From the NCBI GenBank assembly GCA_012932865.1, contig SAXG01000001.1, positions 2,283,693 through 2,347,692 of the forward strand: a DNA stretch of 64,000 bases. The letters run 5' to 3'. The DNA is from Amylostereum areolatum (Eukaryota > Basidiomycota > Agaricomycetes > Russulales > Stereaceae). A program made the position numbers and the translations under genes. Shown here piece by piece: positions 45,058 to 56,358 of this stretch. The notes under the pieces are model-generated. The model made no database searches, was not told the DNA's origin, and saw only the letters and a program-made list of their open reading frames with translations. The first letter of the stretch is position 1, and every line of letters starts with the position of its first letter.

Positions 45058-47385
45058 ATGTCGTGGATCCCTTCCCCTGCGACCGCGCGCCACCTCTTCT
45101 ACGGCATTGTCATAGGATTTACCCTCTCGTTTACGACCGTATCCATCGCACAGACCTATCGAGAACGGAGAAGGCGTAATGGAGAAGCAGAAACAGATTC
45201 AAGGCTAATAGAATTACGAAGAGATGAGATATTGGACGGCGTAACTGGCCTTATAGGTGCGTGGTGTACCAACTCCCCACGTATGAATACCACGCTGAAC
45301 AGCACCACGCACAGGCAACACGCCCTTAATCCGTATCAACTCGCTGAGCGATGCCCTTGGGGTGGAGATCTTAGGAAAGGCCGAGGTATGTTTCGCTATG
45401 ACTATGGTCTGTTCGTGTTTATGAGAGTGAGGCTGACCTGCTGTGTAGTATTTGAATCCGGGCGGCAGCGTCAAAGATCGGGTTGCATTGCGGAGTACGT
45501 CTTTATGTGCGTGGATGTGTACGAGATGCTTATGTTCAACTTCATCAAGTGATTGAAGACGCAGAGCGTCAAGGGCTTCTCTACCCGTATACTGGGTCTC
45601 GCATATTCGAAGGCACTGTTGGATCGACGGGGATCTCGATAGCCACCATCGCTCGGGCCCGGTACGTATAAGCGGCATTCGTCTCCGAACTTAACTCATG
45701 CATGGCTCGTAGGGGATACTGATGCCAGTGAGTTTCTTTGTAGACCCCGATGAAGTGACGACCTGATGACTGGGTAGCCATCATCATGCCGGACGATGTA
45801 GCGGTGGAGAAAGTGAAGGCCCTTCAGGCGCTGGGCGCCTGATGTGGAACGAGTTCGACCTGCCAGTATTGTGGACAAGAAACAGGTAAGCTGAGAATAC
45901 ACACAACTACGACCGCTCGACGTCTGACCTGGCCCCAGTATGTTGTCAGTTTCCCTATCTTCTTGTAGCGCCTAAGGAGTTCCTCATATACAGTCTTAAA
46001 GAACTTGGCACGAGAACGGGCCTTGCACTTCACGAACTCAAATGCCGACAAATTCCCGCTTTCGTCTCTCCCCACCAACCACACTCATCCGCAAACTTTA
46101 AAGCACTCGATTTCTTCTGTGGTTGTGACGACCGCCAAAATGCACGATGCCACCGAGGATTTACTTGGCATGAATGGCAATAGTAACGGAAATGTATCGA
46201 TCCAGGACGAAGAGGAACTTCGCACCAAACCACGAGGATTCTTCGCAGACCAATTCGAGGTGAGAGTCGGGTTGACCTGATCCATCATTTTGGCCCTCTC
46301 CCGTTATCCAACCTGCTCTACATCCACTCAGCCCTGCTTTGACAGAATCGCAGCAACTTCGATGCTCATTTCAACGGAACGGGACCGGAAATCTGGAGAC
46401 AGACGAACGGGTCGCTGCGTGCAGTTCGTCACCGGCGCAGGTAAGTCCTTGTAGTACGCTATGCGTGCAAGGAAAAATTCATCGGTCCGAACTTCCCCCC
46501 AGGGACGGGTGGCACGATTGCCGGGACGGGTCACTTTCTGAAGTCGATGGACGAAAATGTTCTGGTCGCGCTGGTGGACCCTGAAGGGAGCGGTCTTTAC
46601 AACAAGGCAAGCTGAACACAATTTGTCTCTTCCTACGTGTAGACGACTGAGATGATTTTAGGTCAAGCATGGTGTAATGTACGATCGTAAAGAGAGCGAA
46701 GGCACCAAGAGGCGTCACCAAGTCGACACCGTTGTCGAGGGAATGTAGGTATCGTTCCGGTGATGTGCTGTTCACGGAGCTCAAACAGCCACAGCGGCAT
46801 CAATAGAATGACCAAGAACATCGAGTTGGCCTTACCTATAGTGGACGACGCGTTTAGGTATGTACTAGCTGTAATTTACCACGCCACGGGATGTTCTCAA
46901 ACCTTCTTCAGGATAACCGACGCCGAGGCGGTGAGCATGTCGCGGTTTTTGGTACAGCGCGATGGTCTCTTCCTTGGCTCAAGTAGCGCTTGCAACTTGG
47001 TCGCAGTGCGTGAAGCTGGTTCGCAAACTGGGTCTACAGGATGGAGAACGTATCGTCACTATTCTGTGCGCCTTGTTTCCCTGCAGTGTATTCATCCCTG
47101 GCTGATTTATTCGATCGTTTCAGGTGTGACTCCGGGAACCGACATTACTCCAAGGTAACGTTTTTTTTTGCGTCGTTGTCCCACATCTTCACAAGCTTAT
47201 GCGCCTTTTCGAACGCAGTTTTGGTGGGTGCTTTCACCACTCCCCATTCAAACGACTTCAGCTAAGCAATACTCTACAGGAACGACGTATACCTCCAAAA
47301 AGCTGGCATCCCGATCAATGTCGGGATCGTCCAGGACCTCCTCACGCAGCCTTTCCCGCCTATGTCATCTATCACGAAAATCTAG
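45058..47385 (+). CDS. MCY1: Membrane-anchored cysteine synthase-like PLP enzyme, full length
   Basis: About eleven exons. The N-terminus MSWIPSPATARHLFYGIVIG includes a membrane helix followed by RERRRR, as in the yeast mitochondrial outer-membrane cysteine synthase Mcy1. The PLP fold follows: NTPLIRINSL, NPGGSVKDRVAL (Schiff-base Lys), EGTVGSTGISIATIARA, the family insert KPRGFFADQFE, GTGGTIAGTGHFLKSMDEN (phosphate loop), DPEGSGLYNK, and ITDAEAVSMSRFLVQRDGLF. It ends PMSSITKI. One intron after GLYNK has a GC donor (gcaagc). Extra bases are needed at 45719 (C), 45838-45839 (CC) and 46409-46411 (GGG); the first two are shown directly by comparison with copy A, which lacks them. Predicted to make cysteine from O-acetylserine and sulfide. 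Confidence 0.88.
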
Positions 47386-47703
47386 CTTGTATACCCCACC
47401 ACACGATTACCATCTCACTCCATCCCTTCACCGTGGACTTATTATTATTTTTGGATTGCTCGATGCCCTATGCATTCTGCGAGGTCGAGAATACAATACT
47501 GATACTAAATAGTGAAGGTGATAAGTAAACTGCAATGGTCCTAAGCGATTGTGCGATGTGAGTAAGTGTACAAATGTGGGTGGGCAGGGAATCGTGGGAT
47601 TGGTATCAGTGAAGTAAGCTTGTTCCGGAGGAATCGATGAGTAGTGTAAGGTACAACAGGCTTCAGCAAGAGGCGGCACACTGAGATGGTACACTGAGAG
47701 AAG

Positions 47704-50237
47704 TTATTGAGACTGCCACACGGGCGGAGGAAAGGGTGGAACAGAGAACGTGAAGGATGAACTTGAAGGTAAGATGCTAGGCCCTGACAGAGGTGGAGGC
47801 ATTACTATGCTGGCGGGTGGAGGTAGCGGAGGCTGGGCTAACGCAGCCACCGACTTCGCAGGTGAAGGTGTTTGAGACTCGGTTGCCGGTGTTCCCGAGG
47901 GCCTGATGTGCATGCGCGGTGAGTGACGTCGCGTAACGAAGACCAAATAATAATGCACATACCCCGCTGCGCTGTTTTCTGGCGGCTCGGACTGCTGTTG
48001 CGACTTCTCCGTTTGGGCTTGAGTGTTGTCCCCAAAGCGCAGGTATCCTGCCTGGACGAGGAAATCCCACACTCGGCTGGTCTTGTTCACGTCAATCTTG
48101 ACGAGGTCGCGAGCCTCGCGGCGGCGCAGCTTGCCGCCGCGACGGGCGTACTCGCGCACAAGTGTCTCCTTGATGGCCAGGTAGGGTTTGGGCAAGATTC
48201 GCAGAGTCGAGCAGAGCGTTTGCTCGGCGGGGGTGAGGAGATGGAGAGAAGGGCTGTTGGCGAGGTTGAGAGGGGCCGCTGGATGGAGATTGTGGTCAAT
48301 GTTTAGGATGCGTATGTGTATGAGACTAAGGACGCACGAGCTCGGCGACCGGGTGGTCCAGTACCTCCTGCCTTCGCCATATCCGGGTCGTGACTCTTGC
48401 GACTGTCCGCATCACGACGACCTTCGGGACCAAGAGACGAACGGCCAGATCCTGCACGAAGTTGTTGGATCCGTTCTGAGGAGATATAATCGCGCGACAT
48501 GTTTGCTTTCGCTTGGCTCTATCAGACGGAGACGTCAGGAGAAACTCGATTAACGTGACGGGTAACCGACGAACTCGTTTGTAAGTATCCTCCTCCCATT
48601 TCTTGATATCGGCCTCGTTCAGCAAGCCTAGCCTGCGGTACTGCTGGAGTTCGGCGATTCGCTTCCGGAGCATGGCTTCATCTGGTGGCTGTTCAGTATC
48701 AGGCATATATGAAAGTAAAGTGTACATACAGAGAATGTCTGCACAGAAAACCTCGTAGTCTTCCGCCGTTTGGAGCTTCGCAAAAGGACGAAGGCGATGG
48801 ATGATCTCCCTTTCCTCCTTTGGACGCTTTTTGTCGGCTGCTTGCATCTGGGAACACAGGCTCAAGTTAAAGCACGGTCGCGAGATTACCACAGGGTGAC
48901 GTACCTTCTTGTAGTCCAGAAGACCACGATTCAACATGAGCTGCTTCGATTCCTCTCGCTTTTCGACGCGTTGCGCATACATTTCGTGTAACGAAAGCTT
49001 GAATGTGAGGGACTCCGCGGTCTCGAAAGGAATCGGTGGCATGTTCTCCTCGTTGCTATCGTCCTCGCCGTCTTCTGTACCGGGTTCTTCTGAGCGCGTC
49101 GGTCCCTCTTTCTCCTTCTTTATGATACCATTGACGCCACAGGCCCCGTTGAGGGAATACATGCCATTTGTGTTTCCATTCATCATCACGGGAAGTGGTG
49201 GCAGGAAAGAGTCATCTTTCGCTTTTTGTTTCTCTTCTGCCCACTTTGCGCGTTTCTTGATGTCGGGATCTAGCTCGTCCTCCTTGATCTGGTCACCACC
49301 CCACTCGTAGCAATAGCCAAACTCCAGATCCTTGACGAGATCCTCGGCCTCGTTGTCCAACTCGTGCTCGAACTCGAGCCGACCGGGCAAGAATGTGGCA
49401 ACCTCGTGGGTGCCGGGTGCCGATGTCGGGGCGACTTTGACGGGAGGAGGGGCAGTAGGCATGTTGGATATTCTCCGACGTTTTCGCTCCTGGAAATCGG
49501 ACGGATCGATGTCGAAGTGTCTGTTTGTTAACTGCCATGATAATTAGCACGGATAGTGAGAACAGGCCATGGGACACGCACGGGTAGTGGCCAACTCGGC
49601 GAGTCGATGTAGACGTTCTTGTAGTGCTCTTCTACTTCCTCCTTCGTCCTCGTGCCTATATGCTCGGCGATGGCTTCCCAGTTGCCGAGCCCTTGCAAAG
49701 ATATGCCTTCGATGAGCAAGAGTTCTCTGGAAGATGATAGAAATGAATGTCAGCCGTAAGCGAGGACAGATAAAGGAGTGACTCGCTCGTCGGCACCCCA
49801 ATCTTCGGAGAATATAGGGTATGAATGTAATTCCTGACGGGTCAAAGTCAGCGCGGATAGAATAGACCCAGTGCCGAGGCTCACGCACCACTACCCGGTA
49901 GGCGTGATGGCGTTTATGCTCACGAAACTCCTTTCCGCTGCAAAAGCAGGATGGACAGAGATCGACACCATCGTCCGGCTGGCAGACGGGATCGGCGCAC
50001 TTGATCCGAATGGAATGGGTGAGATTGCAAAGGCAGCCATCGCAGTCGATTTGGTACCCGGGCTCGTTGATGGCTAAATGGGAAAAGGACGAAGGGGGAG
50101 GGGGTGAAGTTACGTAAGATATCTAGCGTGAGAACGGAGAGGGGAAAGCGGGGGTGGGGAGAACGTGCAGAGAACCACCGCGACTTACTTGAAATCTCCT
50201 CTGGCTGATGCTGCCGCTTTCTGTGGGTCACTGTCAT
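47704..50237 (-). CDS. ADA2: Transcriptional adaptor Ada2 (SAGA complex)
   Basis: Clean frame. Exon 1 encodes MTVTHRKRQHQPEEISS. The ZZ zinc finger follows: YQIDCDGCLCNLTHSIRIKC, then VDLCPSCFCSGKEFREHKRH. The SANT/Myb domain reads SEDWGADEELLLIEGISLQG, LGNWEAIAEHIGTRTKEEVE. The middle region has LEFEHELDNEAEDLVKDLEF and YEWGGDQIKEDELDPDIKKR. The C-terminal SWIRM domain is LAIKETLVREYARRGGKLRR followed by NKTSRVWDFLVQAGYLRFG. A long Pro/Ser-rich tail ends FPPPVWQSQ, an extension beyond the SWIRM domain where many Ada2 proteins stop. Ada2 joins the Gcn5 acetyltransferase to SAGA and stimulates it in the nucleus. It is head-to-head with CTR9. Confidence 0.95.
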
Positions 50238-50738
50238 CGCGGGAAATCGATTTCAAACCAGAAACACGTCGATATCGAAGCGGTAAGGCGCTCCCTTGTG
50301 CGGTGATTGAGGGCTTTGACCCGTCGAAAGGTGCAAGGAGAATCGGCGAAGGGAGGTGATGGTGGTGTATGGCCTCTATTGGGAGGGGTCGGGTGTGGGA
50401 AACGACCTTCACAGTCGAAGATGGGCGGGTGAAGGGTCCGAATGCGATGTGTGTGTGCACCTGCGTCGGTTTGGATGGGATCGGGATGGTCAGTCGTCGA
50501 TCAAAGCCCGCTATGGGTGATGTCCAAAAGCACCCGACACGAATGAACTCTGGAAGAGGGAGGGAGAGATGCTGTTGATGTCGGGCCCGACGCTCTTGAC
50601 GTCGTCGCGAGTGACGGGAACGGTCGTCGGTGTTTGGTTGTGTTTACGGAAGTGCGGCGCGTGACAAGCGCCCAAGTCGCGAACGCGTTCTCCACAATCG
50701 CACAACTCTCACCTTGTGCTCTCAACTCCTTCTTCCCC
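50238..50738. promoter_or_regulatory. Shared upstream region of ADA2 and CTR9
   Basis: A 501-bp spacer between two divergent start codons of chromatin/transcription factors. No TATA box seen, as expected for housekeeping promoters. Confidence 0.5.
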
Positions 50739-53700
50739 ATGTCTTCGCACTCTCTTAATCCCTGGAACACCTCAAAAGGACGCACAATAGATATCGAGCT
50801 CGGGGGTCAAGAAGTGATAACCATCGAACTTGACTTGTTAGGTTCGAGCGCAGACGATGTGGTCGAGGTTCTGAAGGAGGGTCAACCTAAAGTCAGTTAC
50901 TGGACTCGCTTGGGGGGAGAGGCTCTCAGGAGGGGGTATCTAGATATGGCGGAAAACATTGCATTGGCCGCAGTGGAATGTGCGTCCGTTTCTCGCTCTA
51001 GCTCACCCATTCCGCTGAACGCGTCCCAGGCTTTCAATCCAGAGGATCGACGTTGTCACTCCCTCCCATATATTGTCTCCTGGCCAATATTCAACTGTCT
51101 CGGGCGCGTCAGGCGCCAAAAATGAAACTTCCCAACGCTCGTAAGTGTACCCCCATATACACCCTCCCACTTGACCGAATCCCGTATTAGGCCAGGATAT
51201 CATGACGTCCGAAAAGTCAAGGGAAGAGTATATGCGCGAAGCGACACAATATATCAACAACTGTGACAGCATCTCCCAGGAACAGGGTGACTCTCCTGTC
51301 ATGGAACTCTCTATTCTGACCCGAGGTATGTGTCCAATGGACGGTGATTATGCAGTCTTCTCATACCTTTGTGCAGGGATTCACCAACTTGCGAGCAGAT
51401 CATTGGACGACGCCTTGAGGTCATTCGACGGTATCCTCGCGGAGAGACCCACGAACCTTGTAGCTCTTATGGGGAAGGTATGTAACGCTGCGTTCTCGTC
51501 CACGGATCCACTTGCTGAGATCTACCAGGGTCGTATTCTCTACGCGCGACGCCAATATCAGCAAGCGTTGAAAATCTTCCAACACGTTCTTATGTTGAAC
51601 CCTCAATGCGTCCCCGACCCACGGATAGGCATCGGACTTTGCTTCTGGGCAATGAACCACAAGGACCATGCGAAGGCTGCGTGGCTTCGGAGTGTTGAAG
51701 TGGTGAGTAGTTCATCCTTTGAATCGTGATCTCTGGGAGTAAAGTTTGCTTGCAGAATCCTTCTGAGTGGTCTGGGCACTTGCTTCTGGGTCTGGAGGCC
51801 TTGAATTCAAGTAAAGACCCTGCTTTGACCGAGCAGGACCGCGCCCGGTACATAACCACAGGTTCAAAACTCATCGAGAAGGCGTTCAATGGCAACCAAA
51901 GGAATGCGGCGGCGGCAAACGCACTTTGCGACATCTTCTTGCGTAAGGGCCAACACAAACGCGTAGGTGACGAACTCTCACTTTGCAGCGCGGTTGGCTG
52001 AGAAACGTATATCTAGGCACTGAAGTTGGCCGAGCGCACGATACAGTTTTCCGACACTGTGACCCTCCTGACAGAAGGTTATATCCGCGCTGGCCGTGTC
52101 TGCCACGTCGATGGGGCGAACTACGACGCCACATCACATTATACGCAGGCTGCGGAAGGGCAGCCAAAAAACGTCATTGCAGCCCTCGGTCTCGTCCAGA
52201 TGCAAATACGCAATGGTAGGTCCACTGCTCGAAAATTTTGTCACCGTGTGTGTTCATTTTGTGCATAGATGAGATTGCGGCGGCCATCCGTACACTGGAT
52301 GCTCTGCTTCAACCCCCAAATCCTCAACGATCTCACGAAGCCATGGCGATGCTCGCTTCCCTTCGCATGTACCCTCGCCTTGGAATGTCAACGTCGGAGG
52401 CGGCTCAAGAAAAGTTGCGCGCCCGCGATCTATTCGACCGCGTGCTCAAGGCCATTGAACTTCACGAGGAAGGCAAGCTGAACTCAATTGTAAAGCTCGA
52501 GCCGCCGCCATCCAAGACCCTACTTGAAGATATGGACATGTATGTCGAGATCGGACGGTTATGGCAGAAGGAGAATCTCGATCGGACGAGGAAGATGCTC
52601 CAGGCAGCGTTGAAAATCAGCGAGGCGTCCGGAGCCGCCGACCCGCGCCTACTTAACAATCTCGGGGTCCTTTCACATATGGACAACAACACGGAACAGG
52701 CCCGGTCCTTGTATGAGAGCGCACTCACCGGTGCCTAGCGCTCTGGGCTCCGACACGTCAGAGGGCATGTCCACTTCCATCCTCTATAACCTAGCCCGCA
52801 TCTATGAAGACCTCGGCTCGGAAGTCATGTCTTCAGAGGCATATGAGAAACTCTTGGCGCGGCACCCGGAGTATGTCGACGGTGAGCTCGGGACATTGTT
52901 CGTGCCTTCCTTCTCCCTGACCGACGGTTCGTTTGCAGCCAAGATCCGTCAAGCTGACATGCTCGCCCAACTGAACCAGCGGGACAAGGCACATGAACTG
53001 CTCAAGGATTCGCTCGCCTCCCAGAATGGCAACCTCAATCTTCGCGCGTTCTACACGCACTTCCTCATCCAGTCCAACCTCCTCCGACCCGCTCGGGATT
53101 TCGTCTTCGCGACGCTCAAAGACCACGATAAGCACGATGTGTACGCGCTATGTGCGGCCGGGTGGTTGCACTACCAACAGGCGAGAGAAGTGCGCGATCC
53201 GTCGAGCAAGGCGCAGGAGGATCGTAAGATGACCTTCCGGAGGAGCGCCGAGTTCTACGAGAAGGCGCTGTCGCTGGATTCGATGTGCGCATTTGCGGCA
53301 CAAGGGCTTGCCATTGTGTCCGCTGAAGACGCCCTCGGCACGTTGGGAGGCGCACTGCCCCCCGGTCCCAGTCCGGACGACGCCATAAGACGGGTGATGG
53401 GTGCGAGGGAGGCGCTGGACGTTTTCGCGAAAGTGCGCGAGTCGACCAATGATGGGAGCGTGTACGTCAACATGGGTCATTGCTACTTTGCCCTGGACGA
53501 GTTCGAGCGCGCAATTGAAAGCGTGAGTGCATCATCGTTTTTTTCCTCTTTCTCATCAGAGATCATGTGCTGATTGGCTTTGGTTTGGTAGTACGAGACG
53601 GCATCGAAACGGTATTACAACGGGCTCAACGTATCGGTGATGCTGTGTCTATGCCGGTCATGGTACGCCAAAGCGAATCGCGACCAATCCTTCACGTCGA

Positions 53701-54787
53701 TGAACACGGCTCTCTCCTACGCACAACGGGTAAGCTTTCCTTCCATCGTAACATTGCCTCTCTCAACTGACATCCCTGTCCTTCAGGCCCTGCACATCCA
53801 GCCCAGCGACAAAGTGACAGTCTACAACATTGCCATGATCCAACAAAAAGCCGCGGAGATGCTCTTCTCCCTCAAACCCGACAAACGCACGCTCAAAGGA
53901 CCTCGAACGCGCGATCCAGCACGCAGGTCACGCGCAAAAGCTGTTCGCGGCGCTCGCGGCGGACTCGTCGGCCGCGGTGCCGTACAGTCGGGATATCGCG
54001 GACCAGAGGAAGAAGTACGGGGACAGCATGCTGAGGAGGGCGGACGACCACTTGACGGCGCAGAGGCAGTACGAGGCAGAGCAGTTTGCAAGGCTGGATG
54101 CGGCGAGGCAGAAGAGGCAGGAGGAGAAGTTGCGTCTGGAGGCGATCGAGGTGCGTGCCTGTGCTTTCCCTGTTCCTTCGTGCAGTACAGTTTGACTGAC
54201 GGTGCTGGGGCGTTACAGCGGGAGAAAGCGGAGCTCCTAGGCTCAGGAAGCAGAGGCATTGCGCCTGGCTCGCGAGGAGGCCCGGCAGGAGGCGAAGAAG
54301 TGGACGGAGGGTCTCAAGGCAGAGAGCGACGACGAACGCGAACGAAAGGCGCGTAAGGCGGCGACCAAGAAGGCCAAAGCGGAGGTGGTCAGCGGGGACG
54401 AAGCCACCACTCTGGCAGCCAACGGAGAGCCGAAGAAGAAGAGGTCGAGGAAATTGAAGAAAGCGGGCGCCGACGCGGAAGTGTCGGACGGAGAAGAGGA
54501 GGCGCTGTTTCTCTGGCGATGATGAGGATAAACCGTCGAAGAAGGTCAGCACTGGAATCGATTTGATTGGGGTAATCGTTGCTGACGACGGGGCCTGATA
54601 GCGATCGACGAAAAAACGGGTCATTCGGGACGATGACGAGGAGGAGCTCGCGGCTTCTGCACCGCGGAAAAAACAGTTGTAAGTGTTTCGTCCTCTTACT
54701 GGTGTGGGCGGCATTTATTCAACATAATTTGCGGTTTATAGTAAGAGCAAGGAGGTTGTGGAGGATTCGGACGAGGATATGTCTTGA
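50739..54787 (+). CDS. CTR9: Paf1-complex TPR protein Ctr9 (four apparent +1 shifts)
   Basis: About fifteen exons, over 1000 residues. The N-terminus reads RTIDIELGGQEVITIELDLL and YLDMAENIALAAVECFQSRG. TPR repeats fill most of the protein, e.g. YARRQYQQALKIFQHVLMLN, RIGIGLCFWAMNHKDHAKAA, LLNNLGVLSHMDNNTEQARS, ILYNLARIYEDLGS, VYVNMGHCYFALDEFERAIE. The C-terminus is a charged coiled coil (QYEAEQFARLDAARQKRQEE) and an acidic tail ending KSKEVVEDSDEDMS. Ctr9 is the scaffold of the Paf1 elongation complex. Extra bases must be skipped near 52730-52736, 53898-53899 (GG), 54240-54241 (GG) and 54508-54510 (TTT). It is hard to believe this gene is truly broken; sequence errors are more likely. Confidence 0.93.
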
Positions 54788-55039
54788 TGTTGGTCTGGAC
54801 TTTGCATATCTGTCACTGCTGTCGTTTTGTTTTGGTCTGCTCTTCATATGTATTGCTGTGTATCGTGCACGTATGTACAGGTATGTATCTAATCGAGGGC
54901 GTTTTCTCTCGCAGACGGGGGAAACGCGGTCGCGTGACGTCAGCCGTTCAAGCAGCGGCAGCGTGGCGCCGTGATAAGTAGGCTCTTGCTTCCTGCTTTC
55001 ATCACCTCGCACCCGACGAACGTCGTCAAGTTGCGTGCC

Positions 55040-55879
55040 ATGGCACCGAGCTCAAGAGTGCTATGCCAGGTTTGCAGTACGAGCGAGTCCAGGTACACAT
55101 GTTCCAAATGTCCCGCTGTATAGTGAGTTTTTTTTCCACCTCGGATCCTCTTAACTTAAGAGATGCCGATTTGCGCAGCTGCTCCGTTCCCTGCTATAAA
55201 AAGCACAGAGGTGCGCACATTTCATAGACACATTGAATTCGAGGGAGTATTTTAAACAGGTCTTTTATTAGCACAGTCATGCGGGGGAGGTGCTGAGCAG
55301 AAGCAGACGAACGCGGAAACACCGGTGCAAGCGCCTTCAGAGCTAACGCGAGGATCGCAGGACGAAGAGACCATATTGGAAGAGACACCTCTCCGGCCAC
55401 TGACGTCTCTGAACTGGCCGTACGTCCCCGAGGCATCCGCGTACCCCGACCCTCTGAAACGCGACGACCCGAAAACGCTACAAGTACACCAGTACGAATC
55501 CATAGGTGCGTCCGTCCGCATTATCGCGTGCAGTCGTCAAACGTTCGTCTAAACCGGAGATCTGATTGGTAAACTTGCAGCGACGTCGCCCGCCGTTCGC
55601 CGGGTGCTTGCGGCACATCCCCGGCTGAAGCAGGTTTTGCGCACCGTGGAAGCCCTGCGCGGTGCCGCACGCGAAGAGGCGCTGCAGCGGGGTCTCGGGG
55701 TCAACTTTGACGATACCTCCCGTGGTCACACTCACGGGCGTGGAACCGCGCGCTCCGACGTGGATGCTCTGGCGTTCGAGGACGAGGAGGACAGAGGAGC
55801 GTTGAGAGAGCTGGCGGAGGCCATCGAGGGGGCTGTCCGCGGTGGAAACGATGCACCCGGACTTGACTGGGGGGACTGA
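55040..55879 (+). CDS. HIT-type zinc finger protein (ZNHIT3/Hit1-like)
   Basis: Four exons with clean frame. The N-terminal zf-HIT reads CQVCSTSESRYTCSKCPAVY, CSVPCYKKHR, with the Cys/His spacing of the family. A linker (LRPLTSLNWPYVPEASAYPD) leads to a helical C-terminal part: RRVLAAHPRLKQVLRTVEAL, REEALQRGLGVNFDD, ELAEAIEGAV, ending GLDWGD. Yeast Hit1 and human ZNHIT3 act in assembly of box C/D snoRNPs; the same role is inferred. Tandem with CTR9, 252 bp downstream. Confidence 0.85.
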
Positions 55880-56358
55880 TCTGGATGCCTTGACAGGCCC
55901 ATGCATGGCAGTCGTGCAACAAAATCAGAGCATTCACACGAAGATGCCAAGTCGGACCACGCTACTGCGAAGCTGACAGGTCGTGGTCACTGGTCACTAC
56001 TGCTGGGATGGACCGGGCCTTAGGTGGTCTCAGCGATGTCTCAGACGGCTCGGCGAGGCTTGGTGGCGGCTCATGTACTTTAATTGTGGGAGGGGAAGGG
56101 GGATGTCGGAGTAGGATATGGGACAGCCTTGAAGGTTAACGTTATTGTGCCGAAGGAGGATGTCATCGGCAGTGGATGACATGACGGTTGAGTTGTACTT
56201 ATTTGTGAAAAGCGCAAGTGACAAGGAATGAGCAAGCGACTGCGGACGCGTGGGAGGGATGACATAAGCGTGGAGGTGTCTTGGACTCTTGGCCGATTTG
56301 GTATCATAAGCCTCCTCGCGACTGGCTCGTCCTTTCCTTCCCCTCTCCTTCCACCACC
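55880..56358. other. Intergenic region upstream of the aspartic protease
   Basis: About 480 bp without a supportable gene. It ends in a C/T-rich tract before the protease start. Confidence 0.45.

Larger units (their letters stand above)
43043..46401 (+). repeat. Segmental duplication, unit B
   Basis: Direct copy of 35786-38458, longer because of about 0.75 kb extra (about 44145-44895). Its right part runs on into the complete cysteine synthase, so B is the likely parent of the synthase part and A the truncated copy. Confidence 0.93.

Noticed and set aside
43043..46401. Unit B as a retrocopy or transposon-mediated copy
   Set aside because: Introns are retained in both units and there are no terminal repeats or target-site duplications, so a DNA-level segmental duplication fits better.
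15530..54510. Programmed +1 ribosomal frameshifting as the reason for the shifted frames
   Set aside because: The sites share no common slippery codon or stop context, occur several times within one gene, and mostly extend a homopolymer. Sequence error is simpler.
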